Positions 57,801 through 64,000 of a stretch of DNA of 64,000 nucleotides are shown here, piece after piece (the first letter of the stretch is position 1; every line of letters begins with the position of its first letter). Source of the stretch: Saprospiraceae bacterium (GTDB lineage: Bacteria; Bacteroidota; Bacteroidia; Chitinophagales; Saprospiraceae); the NCBI GenBank assembly GCA_020629315.1, contig JAHDDO010000001.1, positions 46,730 through 110,729 of the forward strand, given 5' to 3'. The notes below the pieces were generated by a model. It saw only the letters and a program-made list of their open reading frames with translations. It ran no database searches and was not told the origin of the DNA. The translations under genes were made by a program, and so were the position numbers.

Positions 57801-58122
57801 TTACCAAAGATTAGCTAATGCTGCTTCAACTAACCAAGTTGAAGTACCAGCTAAATATCAAACTGTAAGTAAGAGACAACTTGTATCTCAAGGTGGTTTC
57901 ACTGAGTGGAGAGAAGTTGTTTGTAATGATGCGATCACATCAAATCTAATCCGTCAAGTTCAAAATGCATTGATCTCAAGAGGTTATAATGTAGGAGCTG
58001 CTGGTGCTGATAATGATTTTGGTCCATCTACGAAAGCTGCATTGGTTAAATTCCAAAAAGATAATGGATTACCAATCGGTCAGTTAGACTTTGAAACATT
58101 GAAAGCATTAGGTGTTAAGTAA
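54886..58122 (+). CDS. 23-aa-repeat surface protein with OmpA-like and peptidoglycan-binding domains
   Basis: 1078 aa. Signal peptide ends at AYA|Q near residue 21. A first block of sixteen 23-aa repeats (~41-272 and ~356-490, consensus PAQFETVTEEVLEKEASTxL) is acidic and interrupted by a Gly/Ala/Ser-rich insert at 273-355. A Cys-containing linker (~490-540, NCLSANPDDCLVWCLVE) leads to a second, basic block of fifteen 23-aa repeats (~541-725 and ~846-1005, PAKYGTRSYQRLVSPATTT). This block is interrupted by an OmpA-like domain (~732-840, GHTDSDGSDASN and NNRAKAVYD). The last ~63 residues are a PG_binding_1 domain (VQNALISRGYNVG, FGPSTKAALVKFQ). It is probably an envelope anchor or periplasmic scaffold. 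Similar OmpA proteins with YETVTE repeats occur in Bacteroidota, but their role is unknown. Confidence 0.88.
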   Translation: MRKLNTILTSVLVLLACVAYAQPEAGMPSEPGKCYAKCLIQDVYETVTEEIQTQAASTRVDIVPAQFETVTEEVLKKEASSTLSVAPAQFETVTEEVLTKEASTTLSATSAQFETVTEEVLEKEASTVLSAVPAQFETVTEEVLEKEASTVLSVVPAQFETITEEVLAREAAISVSTSAAQFETVSEQVLVKEGAPTLSVSPAQFETVTEEVLMKEAYTELRVVPAQFETVTEEVLVQDSYTTLSVVPAQYETITEEVLAKDAYTTVEKVPAITNLSKLYEMLDAGASSLTVSRGGQVLGIGDITGGAAGSGAGASAASMVRNFTAAELEALRSLRASAGGSANLKADEYGNVYATFTEQVLEKEAYSTLQVVPASYETVTEEVLEKEAYSTLQVVPASYETVTEEVLEKEAYTIVKTIPATYETVTEEVLEKEAYSTLQVVPATYETVTEEVLTKEASTTIEKRPAQYETVTETIVVAPSSQRWEKKKADKNCLSANPDDCLVWCLVEIPEQTRTISKKVKMACEAGWTDMGDDCVRTVDVPAQYSTRTYQRLVSPATTTSNEVPAKYGTRSYQRLVSPASTTVEEVPAKYGTRSYQRLANAASTTSNDVAAKYGTRSYQRLANAASTTSNDVAAKYGTRSYDKLIMSAATAEVSVPAQYQTRTYQRLVSPPTSTSTDVPARYETRTYQRLVSPATTEVVEVPAQYTTRTYKKLVSAAATNEGPCGSKGTSSTLDNINFETASAVLTSSSYAEIDRVVAMLNASPNTTARFVGHTDSDGSDASNMTLSNNRAKAVYDAVVSKGISASRLSYEGKGESSPVASNATAAGKAQNRRTEMITYGTSTGGGDCDEYTTRTYQRLVSPASASQADIAAQYKTRSYQRLVSPASTTSTDVPAKYGTRSYQRLVSPATTTSTEVPAKYGTRSYQRLAAPAGSNTTEVPATYTTRSYQRLASPATTNSTDVPAQYESRSYQRLANAASTNQVEVPAKYQTVSKRQLVSQGGFTEWREVVCNDAITSNLIRQVQNALISRGYNVGAAGADNDFGPSTKAALVKFQKDNGLPIGQLDFETLKALGVK
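55008..57895 (+). repeat. Two blocks of 69-bp (23-aa) coding repeats
   Basis: About 16 acidic TEEVLEKE-type and 15 basic TRSYQRL-type units share the same 69-bp period and the PA-x-[YF]-x-T start. Several neighbours are nearly identical in DNA, for example around 55230-55345 and 56680-56810, which indicates recent expansion. Confidence 0.88.
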
Positions 58123-58148
58123 TTATAACATCTAGTCCACAATACATA

Positions 58149-58178
58149 AGCCCTGGCAATTTTGCCGGGGCTTTTTTA
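58149..58178 (+). terminator. Intrinsic terminator of the 23-aa-repeat gene
   Basis: AGCCCTGGCA (58149-58158) pairs with TGCCGGGGCT (58163-58172) with one mismatch/wobble and a 4-nt loop, followed by TTTTTT. It lies 26 bp after the stop codon. Confidence 0.93.
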
Positions 58179-58209
58179 TTTTATATACTAAAATGTTAGT
58201 TGCAGCACT

Positions 58210-58217
58210 TACATTTG
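58210..58217 (+). promoter_or_regulatory. Putative -7 box for glyA
   Basis: TACATTTG matches TAnnTTTG exactly, just after the terminator and 22 bp before the TTG start at 58240. Predicted leader is ~16 nt. Confidence 0.5.
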
Positions 58218-58239
58218 TGGAAAATAAAACCTTGTCATT

Positions 58240-59517
58240 TTGAGAGATTCAATCATATTTGACTTAATACAGAAGGAGCAGATAAGACAACGCGAAGGTA
58301 TAGAGCTAATCGCTTCTGAAAACTATGTTTCCAAACAAGTAATGGAAGCAATGGGCTCCGAACTCACTAATAAATATGCCGAAGGTTACCCTGGAAAAAG
58401 ATACTATGGCGGTTGTCATGTAGTTGATCAAGTAGAATCGATTGCCATTGATCGATTAAAAGAGCTTTTTGGAGCTGCTTATGCTAACGTCCAACCTCAT
58501 TCAGGGGCACAAGCTAATGCAGCTATATTTTTAGCATGTCTTCAACCGGGTGACACTGTTCTAGGCTTTGATCTTTCTCATGGCGGTCATTTATCGCATG
58601 GATCGCCTGTGAATTACTCTGGTAAAGTATATAATCCAGTATTTTATGGCGTAGAAGCTGATTCTGGACTCATAGATATGGATAAGGTTCATGAAAAAGC
58701 GCTGATGCACAAACCAAAACTTATTATTTGTGGTGCTTCAGCTTATTCTCAAGATTGGGATTATGAACGGTTTAGACAAATAGCCGATGAAGTAGGCGCT
58801 TTATTACTTGCCGATATTGCTCATCCTGCAGGACTAATAGCTACCAATAAACTTAATGATCCACTGCCCCATTGCCATATTGTTAGTTCTACTACTCACA
58901 AAACCCTTAGGGGGCCTAGAGGTGGCATTATAATGATGGGCGAAGATTTTGAAAACCCTTGGGGACGAACAACAAAAAAGGGCAATCCTATTAAAATGTC
59001 ATCCATATTGAATAGCGGTGTCTTTCCAGGTATGCAAGGCGGGCCCTTAGAACATGTAATCGCAGCTAAAGCAGTCGCATTTCAAGAAGCTTTACAAGAA
59101 AACTATCAAAAGTATACTTCTTCAGTGATTGATAATGCCCAAGTCATGGCCAACACCTTTGTAGATTTAGGATATAAAATCATTTCTGGAGGTACAAAAA
59201 ACCACTTGATGCTCATCGATTTAAGGTCTAACACCTCAATCACTGGGAAACAAGCGGAAGCCGCTTTGGGTATGGCAGAAATTACTGTGAATAAGAACAT
59301 GGTGCCGTTTGACGATAAAAGTCCATTTGTTACCTCAGGTATTAGAATAGGTACCGCTGCTATAACCAGTAGAGGATTACAAGATTCTGATTGTGAGCAA
59401 ATTGTACATTGGATTCACGAGATTCTACAAAATGCAGAAAACGAGACAATACTATTGGGTATTAAGGAAAAAGTCAAAGCTAAAATGAATGACTACCCTA
59501 TTCACCCATCGGTTTAG
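58240..59517 (+). CDS. glyA: Serine hydroxymethyltransferase
   Basis: 425-aa PLP enzyme converting serine and tetrahydrofolate to glycine and 5,10-methylene-THF. Motifs: [38 protein letters not shown] and the PLP-lysine stretch [13 protein letters not shown] (Lys221). The open frame begins after a stop at 58225. No ATG precedes the conserved IFDLIQKE segment, and TTG at 58240 is the only sensible start (MRDSIIFD). The 3' end overlaps convergent truA by 20 bp. Confidence 0.96.
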   Translation: MRDSIIFDLIQKEQIRQREGIELIASENYVSKQVMEAMGSELTNKYAEGYPGKRYYGGCHVVDQVESIAIDRLKELFGAAYANVQPHSGAQANAAIFLACLQPGDTVLGFDLSHGGHLSHGSPVNYSGKVYNPVFYGVEADSGLIDMDKVHEKALMHKPKLIICGASAYSQDWDYERFRQIADEVGALLLADIAHPAGLIATNKLNDPLPHCHIVSSTTHKTLRGPRGGIIMMGEDFENPWGRTTKKGNPIKMSSILNSGVFPGMQGGPLEHVIAAKAVAFQEALQENYQKYTSSVIDNAQVMANTFVDLGYKIISGGTKNHLMLIDLRSNTSITGKQAEAALGMAEITVNKNMVPFDDKSPFVTSGIRIGTAAITSRGLQDSDCEQIVHWIHEILQNAENETILLGIKEKVKAKMNDYPIHPSV

Positions 59518-60283
59518 TCAGGATCTCTACAGGATATTCTACTTTGTTTAAATACAATCCGTGAGGGGCTACACTCCAGTTAATGGGCAATTTAGTTTGT
59601 GTATCAAAAGCAGATAAGATCTGATCTACTGAGATTTTATCGCGTTCATAATTAAGATACATCCCTACCATTAGACGTATCATCCCACGAAGAAACCTAT
59701 TTGATTCGATACTAAAATGGAAAACACCCGAAGCTATTTCCTCCCATGAAATGGTTTTTATAACACACCGATAATGCTCCACGTCCGAACCTTCTTTGCA
59801 TAAAGGGGCAAATGAAGACTGCGCCAACACATGGTCGTTTAAGTCATTTAGTTTATTGACATCAAGCGAGTCTTTCCAATTATACTCAAAAGATAAATAT
59901 TCTTTAAATGGGTCTTTCTGAAGATGGATTCGATAAATATAACCCCTATTTATAGCAGAAAAACGAGCATGAACTTCATCAGAAACAGCCACAATATTAT
60001 GGACGGCTATTGAATGAGGCAACATTTGATTTAACTTATGTGTCCATTGTTCTTTCGCCATATCCCGTGTAAGATCTACATGGAAATAGTAACAACTAGC
60101 ATGAACGCCTGCATCCGTGCGTCCGCACCCAACGATACTAATAGGTCTATTTTCGATCTTACTCAAACACGATTCAATGGTTGATTGCACACTTATTTGA
60201 CTTTCTTGTCTCTGCCAACCATGAAAAGAGGTCCCCGAGTAAGAAATACGGAAAAGATAGCGTTGCAAATTTGGCTTATCCAT
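59498..60283 (-). CDS. truA: tRNA pseudouridine synthase A
   Basis: 261-aa enzyme that makes pseudouridine at tRNA positions 38-40. The catalytic Asp is in [11 protein letters not shown]. Also seen: [12 protein letters not shown] at the N-terminus, [12 protein letters not shown] and the C-terminal PHGLYL. The ATG at 60283 ([15 protein letters not shown]) is chosen over one 28 codons upstream, because the longer form adds a hydrophobic run encoded within the OsmC gene. With this start the gene overlaps the OsmC-like stop by 8 bp, suggesting coupling. Overlaps glyA by 20 bp at the 3' end. Confidence 0.93.
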   Translation of the reverse strand: MDKPNLQRYLFRISYSGTSFHGWQRQESQISVQSTIESCLSKIENRPISIVGCGRTDAGVHASCYYFHVDLTRDMAKEQWTHKLNQMLPHSIAVHNIVAVSDEVHARFSAINRGYIYRIHLQKDPFKEYLSFEYNWKDSLDVNKLNDLNDHVLAQSSFAPLCKEGSDVEHYRCVIKTISWEEIASGVFHFSIESNRFLRGMIRLMVGMYLNYERDKISVDQILSAFDTQTKLPINWSVAPHGLYLNKVEYPVEILTKPMGE

Positions 60284-60698
60284 GGCTTTCGGAAGACCTA
60301 ATTTCAAAACTATGACTAATTTCTGCCCGAGCACTAACCATATGAGAAACAGAACAATACTTCTCAAAAGAAGAAGCTATCGCTTGTTCCGCTTTTTTCT
60401 CCTTTACATCCCCTGTCAGGGTAAAATGAGCATGTATTTTAGTAAAAATTCGGGGTAATTCTTCTCTTCGCTCTCCTTTTACTTCCACAGATAACCCCGA
60501 TAATTCTTGACGCATTTTTTCTAAAATCATGACCACATCTATACTAGCACAACCCGCCAGCGCCATTAATAAACTTTGCATGGGTCCGACTGAATGACCA
60601 TCATTCCCCAAAATTATTCGGGCCCCTTTCTCATTTTGTCCTTCAAAACGATGCAAATTATCCGTTGTCTTCAACCTAATTGTAGTTATATCGCTCAT
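60276..60698 (-). CDS. OsmC/Ohr-family protein
   Basis: 140-aa protein of the OsmC fold. The two redox cysteines of the family are seen: MALAGCASIDVVMILEK and FEKYCSVSHMV. The family reduces organic or lipid hydroperoxides as a dimer; this short YhfA-like branch is less well studied. Own predicted promoter upstream; truA overlaps its end. Confidence 0.88.
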   Translation of the reverse strand: MSDITTIRLKTTDNLHRFEGQNEKGARIILGNDGHSVGPMQSLLMALAGCASIDVVMILEKMRQELSGLSVEVKGERREELPRIFTKIHAHFTLTGDVKEKKAEQAIASSFEKYCSVSHMVSARAEISHSFEIRSSESHG

Positions 60699-60738
60699 AG
60701 CATTATATATCTTTAACTTATCTTCAAAATATAGAAAT

Positions 60739-60746
60739 CAAAGGTA
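60739..60746 (-). promoter_or_regulatory. Putative -7 box for the OsmC-truA pair
   Basis: Minus-strand TACCTTTG matches TAnnTTTG exactly, 40 bp before the ATG at 60698, in the 116-bp gap between divergent genes. A TTG at 60762-60760 is closer than the usual -33 spacing. Confidence 0.45.
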
Positions 60747-60814
60747 TAATTGTGTCGTCCAATGATACTATTTGAGCCTGATAAATAACTACTTTTATCT
60801 GACAAGCTAGATTT

Positions 60815-63376
60815 ATGAAAGTACAAATCGTATCCATCCTATTGCTATCAATATTGATTACCGCTTGCGGCGATCAAAATAAAACACAAGATATTTCACT
60901 TCCAGCTCCTACCGAGAAGTATGAAAACCATGAAGAAGGTTCACTTTCTTCTGCAAGGAAAGAATGGTATGAAAAAATTCATAGCGCTCCAGAAGGAATC
61001 AACTGGAGAGATATCGAGTATGAAAATCAAATGAGAAAACATCTAGCTAAACAAGCAGAAGATAAAAGCAGATCTGCTGAATGCGATGAAATAAGCAGTT
61101 ATGCAAATGAGTTAGTAGATGCCTTATGGGTAGAAAAAGGCAGTATAAACCAATCAGGGAGTGTATTTGACACCGATTACGATATTGAAGAAGACATGAT
61201 ATACGTAGTGTCAGCAGGAGGTACACTTTTTAAAGGGCCGAGAACAGGTAACGAATGGGAAGTGATTAATCAAGATTTTGTCTTTTCGCACGGTTTATTA
61301 AAGCTATTGCGGCCGGAATCAGGACAAAAAAGAATACTGTCAGCCATCAATGAAACACCTCATTATTCCGATGATGATGGACTTACTTGGATAAAAAGTG
61401 ACGGTGTAGATAATACCGCGGGTGGAGACCTAGATGATGTATATGTATTTGATAGAGAGGACTCTACTTACATTTTCTTAGTAAATAAAAGAGGCCCTGG
61501 ACAAAACTTACAGGTTATATATTCAACAGATTTCGGTTCCAGTTTCAAAGTGGCCTATAACGTGGCTACTGGAGATAATGATCGATTTAGTATAAATAAA
61601 CCATACCAATCAGAGGACTTGTACATTATCGAACGTAAAGGTGGTAACTTTTCACACATGTATCAATGGGATTTTGAGTCATGGTCTTTAGATACGCTTT
61701 CTTCATTTTCAAATATTGAATTTTCTTTTAAATCGGACTTGGATGGGATACGTTATAACGACACTATAACTCGATTCTATACCTACAATGGCTCTAATGA
61801 GGTCTCGTATACCGAAGATTTTGGAAATACGTGGACAAAAACAGGTTCATTCCCTGTTAACCCTTGGGCGGTAGGTCTTCATGTTTCACCTCAATATCCC
61901 GATATAATTTACTTTGGAGAAGTCAATTGTTGGAGAAGTCTAGACGCAGGAGCTACTTGGACCGCTGTAAATGAATGGTGGGAGTATTATGATAATGTAG
62001 AGAGCAAGTTGCACGCAGATATCATGTTCTTTGAAAATTTTGAAGACCAAGAAGGAGAGCTATTTACACTGATAAGTAACCATGGTGGTTTAAGTATATC
62101 GTATGATGAACTTGTCACCAAGACGAATATAGCACTAGAAGGATTAAACGTAAGCCAATATTACAGTGTTAGAACTAGCCCTGATAAGCCAGAGCTTGTT
62201 TTTGCTGGATCACAAGATCAAGGTATGCAACGAGGATTTAGTTTTGATGAACAAGAGCTTATGTACTTGGATCAATTAATTTCTGGTGATTATGGACACA
62301 TTGTATTTACAAATGGTGGACGAAATATGTGGACTACCTATCCATTTGGTGCTATTAGTGTGTATATCAATGCCCAGTCGGTCGATGACCCTACTACCTG
62401 GTATACCATAGAATCCAATAATGAAGCGCCTTGGTTACAATATATGGTCGCTGATCCTGATCCAGAAGCAAATATAATTTACGCTGCAGGTGGCTCGGCT
62501 GAAGGAGGAGCAGGCTCATACATGATCAAACTAGAGTATCAACCACCAAATATTGTTGCCGAAAACCTACCATTCGACTTTTGGACGGCTGCTGGAGGTT
62601 CACTACTTACAGCTATTGGTATTTCCACTCTTGAAGACGAAACGTATTATGGACTAACTGAAAATGGGCGATTCTTCAGTTCTGCCGATAAAGGTCAAAC
62701 ATGGACTCAAGGTTCTACTATATTAAATAATGGTGCATGGTTATATGGTCAAGCTATGTGGGTTTCTAAAAATACGCCGGGTACTATTTATGTAGGAGGC
62801 TCTGGATATGGCGGCAATGCTGTTTGGAAATCGACTGATTTTGGACAAAGTTTTGAAGCCATCACAGAAGGATTACCTCAGACATTAGTATATGATATAG
62901 CGGCAAATGATGACGAATCCCTTCTATTTGCAGCTACCGAGAATGGTCCATATATGTATGTCGCTGATGAAGCTCAATGGTATGATATTTCAGGTCAATG
63001 TGCACCAGCAAACACGTATTGGTCTGTAGAGTTTGTTTCTCCACTCCAAACGGCTAGATTTGGAACCTATGGCAGAGGCATCTATGATTTTGTCATTAAG
63101 TCATTTGTTGATACAGAAATAGAACCATACAAGGCAGACGTACGTATTTTTCCGAACCCTGTGGATGACATAATTAATGTTTCAGGTACTTTGACCGAAG
63201 ATAACTATGAAGTGAGCTTATTAAATATGCAAGGTCAACGGGTTTCTCACTGGCAAAATAAATCTAAACATGATTTAGAGGATGGTTTACGATTAGCCAA
63301 TATTTTACCAGGTCAATATGTCTTGCACTTGAAAAGTGAAACACAAAACATGACCTTGTTAATGATTAAATCGTAA
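60815..63376 (+). CDS. Asp-box/VPS10-like beta-propeller protein with lipobox and T9SS type A signal
   Basis: 853 aa. N-terminus MKVQIVSILLLSILITAC carries a lipobox ending at Cys18. Residues ~120-770 form a sortilin-like propeller with Asp-box (BNR) turns: YSDDDGLTWIKS, STDFGSSFKVAY, YTEDFGNTWTKT, SLDAGATWTAV, SADKGQTWTQG and STDFGQSFEAI. The last ~75 residues are a type A sorting domain (VRIFPNPVDDIINVSG ... GQYVLHLKSETQNMTLLMI). Function is unknown; members are often glycoside-binding or hydrolase-like. A lipid signal at one end and a T9SS signal at the other is unusual. Overlaps the convergent gene by 11 bp. Confidence 0.85.
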   Translation: MKVQIVSILLLSILITACGDQNKTQDISLPAPTEKYENHEEGSLSSARKEWYEKIHSAPEGINWRDIEYENQMRKHLAKQAEDKSRSAECDEISSYANELVDALWVEKGSINQSGSVFDTDYDIEEDMIYVVSAGGTLFKGPRTGNEWEVINQDFVFSHGLLKLLRPESGQKRILSAINETPHYSDDDGLTWIKSDGVDNTAGGDLDDVYVFDREDSTYIFLVNKRGPGQNLQVIYSTDFGSSFKVAYNVATGDNDRFSINKPYQSEDLYIIERKGGNFSHMYQWDFESWSLDTLSSFSNIEFSFKSDLDGIRYNDTITRFYTYNGSNEVSYTEDFGNTWTKTGSFPVNPWAVGLHVSPQYPDIIYFGEVNCWRSLDAGATWTAVNEWWEYYDNVESKLHADIMFFENFEDQEGELFTLISNHGGLSISYDELVTKTNIALEGLNVSQYYSVRTSPDKPELVFAGSQDQGMQRGFSFDEQELMYLDQLISGDYGHIVFTNGGRNMWTTYPFGAISVYINAQSVDDPTTWYTIESNNEAPWLQYMVADPDPEANIIYAAGGSAEGGAGSYMIKLEYQPPNIVAENLPFDFWTAAGGSLLTAIGISTLEDETYYGLTENGRFFSSADKGQTWTQGSTILNNGAWLYGQAMWVSKNTPGTIYVGGSGYGGNAVWKSTDFGQSFEAITEGLPQTLVYDIAANDDESLLFAATENGPYMYVADEAQWYDISGQCAPANTYWSVEFVSPLQTARFGTYGRGIYDFVIKSFVDTEIEPYKADVRIFPNPVDDIINVSGTLTEDNYEVSLLNMQGQRVSHWQNKSKHDLEDGLRLANILPGQYVLHLKSETQNMTLLMIKS

Positions 63377-64000
63377 TCTCGTTTGGTAATTTTTTAGAAC
63401 GTAATTTATAACTACGTATATCAAAGTAAAGCAAAACGACGACAGGTAGGTACTGTAAATACATAGCCCAATAGTGCTGTTGAACAGGATTTGTATCATA
63501 AGCGCTATAACTAAGAAATACCAAACAGGTCCACAAAAGCACTGAATTACATTGGACTAAAACAGAAAAAAATAAAGGTACAATTAGGTACCATGGGTGA
63601 ACTGTTGTGGCAAGAAATAGGTAAATATAGAATGCCGCTAATAAATAAGGAAAATAGTCCTTAAGAGTGCGAGCCCTGAAAAAAGCAAGTATACTTACAC
63701 TAACAATGAGTAAAAAGCTAATGATACCTAGGATAGGTCCTAAACTTGCAATGGGGTTATAGCCAATAAAATATCCCCAAATATCCCGAGCCATAAAGTA
63801 GATACTTGCATTAAATTCGAAAGACTGAAAGTACAGATCTACACTGGCCAACATATTCAAATAGTGATCCTTGAACAAAGGAACAAATAATAAAATCATA
63901 GCAATGGAAGCTGCACCCCAAAACTGAGCCCATCTCTTTTTACGGATGGTATAAAACAACAACATAGGACCAAAAAGCAAGGGAACCAACTTGGTTGCAA
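63366..64000 (-). CDS. Membrane glycosyltransferase, GT87-like (5' end outside window)
   Basis: The frame stays open to the window edge and a visible TTG at 63989 is probably internal, since the codons before it give ATKLVPLLFGPMLL, the helix typical of polyprenyl-phosphate-mannose transferases (GT87/DUF2029). About 211 residues are seen, with several membrane helices (FGAASIAMILLFVPL-like, LGIISFLLIVSVSILAFF, YLIVPLFFSVLV) and the motif ATTVHPWYLIVPL, common near the end of this family. The C-terminus is basic (KLRSKKLPNEI). Full-length assignment needs upstream sequence. Confidence 0.75.
   Translation of the reverse strand, partial: ATKLVPLLFGPMLLFYTIRKKRWAQFWGAASIAMILLFVPLFKDHYLNMLASVDLYFQSFEFNASIYFMARDIWGYFIGYNPIASLGPILGIISFLLIVSVSILAFFRARTLKDYFPYLLAAFYIYLFLATTVHPWYLIVPLFFSVLVQCNSVLLWTCLVFLSYSAYDTNPVQQHYWAMYLQYLPVVVLLYFDIRSYKLRSKKLPNEITI

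Noticed and set aside
54886-57895. Regular repeats that might suggest a CRISPR array
   Set aside because: The 69-bp units are in frame, have no unique spacers and encode a conserved 23-aa protein repeat.
60284-60367. 28-codon N-terminal extension of truA
   Set aside because: It lies entirely within the OsmC-like coding sequence, is hydrophobic and is absent from the usual TruA start; the ATG at 60283 fits.

Overview
This window looks like a chromosomal segment of a Bacteroidota bacterium, most likely of the Saprospiria/Lewinella type (inference). The evidence is: many secreted proteins with type IX secretion system (T9SS) C-terminal signals of type A (PNP...G.Y motifs) and type B (gliding-motility-like NxFSP/NxFTP...YDRWGxxV); a PorX-type PglZ response regulator; SprB-like and SdrD-B-like adhesin domains; Bacteroidota -7 promoter boxes (TAnnTTTG); weak Shine-Dalgarno signals; and dense packing with overlapping genes. 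I see no rRNA, tRNA, CRISPR array, intact insertion sequence or phage.

Layout. 1-4561 (-): 5' part of a large SdrD-B-type surface protein that leaves the window. 4673-10118 (-): glycosyltransferase, EF-G-2-like GTPase, SDR epimerase and anmK. 10240-20778 (+): a nine-gene same-strand run that begins with a TetR regulator preceded by a clear operator, then TolC/MFP/RND efflux, pdxH, lysA, a VOC protein, a secreted MBL-fold hydrolase and yjbQ. 20779-34012 (-): a LamG/T9SS protein and two giant paralogous T9SS cargo proteins (1926 and 2115 aa). The giants are built from about 104-aa repeats bracketed by two copies of a roughly 205-aa domain. 34298-40694 (-): fabH-efp-accB-accC, an MsbA-like ABC exporter and another T9SS cargo protein. 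40898-42976 (+): a secreted thioredoxin fused to a SPOR-like domain, then hutI. 42977-43380: an unusual structured intergenic stretch. 43381-47202 (+): SprB-repeat protein with a T9SS type B signal. 47207-50648 (-): DUF1573 lipoprotein, LamG/T9SS-B protein, YbaB and a Na+/Ca2+ exchanger. 50700-54840: tatC, a small membrane protein, porX (-) and an HD phosphohydrolase. 54886-58122 (+): 23-aa-repeat/OmpA/peptidoglycan-binding protein. 58240-64000: glyA, truA, an OsmC-like protein, an Asp-box propeller protein and the 3' part of a membrane glycosyltransferase.

How it fits together. Housekeeping genes (fatty-acid initiation, EF-P, PLP and lysine synthesis, one-carbon metabolism, tRNA modification) alternate with cell-surface genes. 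At least seven proteins carry visible T9SS signals, and the window also encodes PorX, the T9SS regulator. The most novel content is the pair of bookended giant proteins. In their repeats, one cysteine appears either in a GxC position or in the preceding linker, but not in both. Also notable are the 23-aa repeat protein, whose two repeat blocks share a period but have opposite charge character, a probable TetR operator over a promoter, and a 19-bp palindrome at the predicted start site of the larger giant gene.
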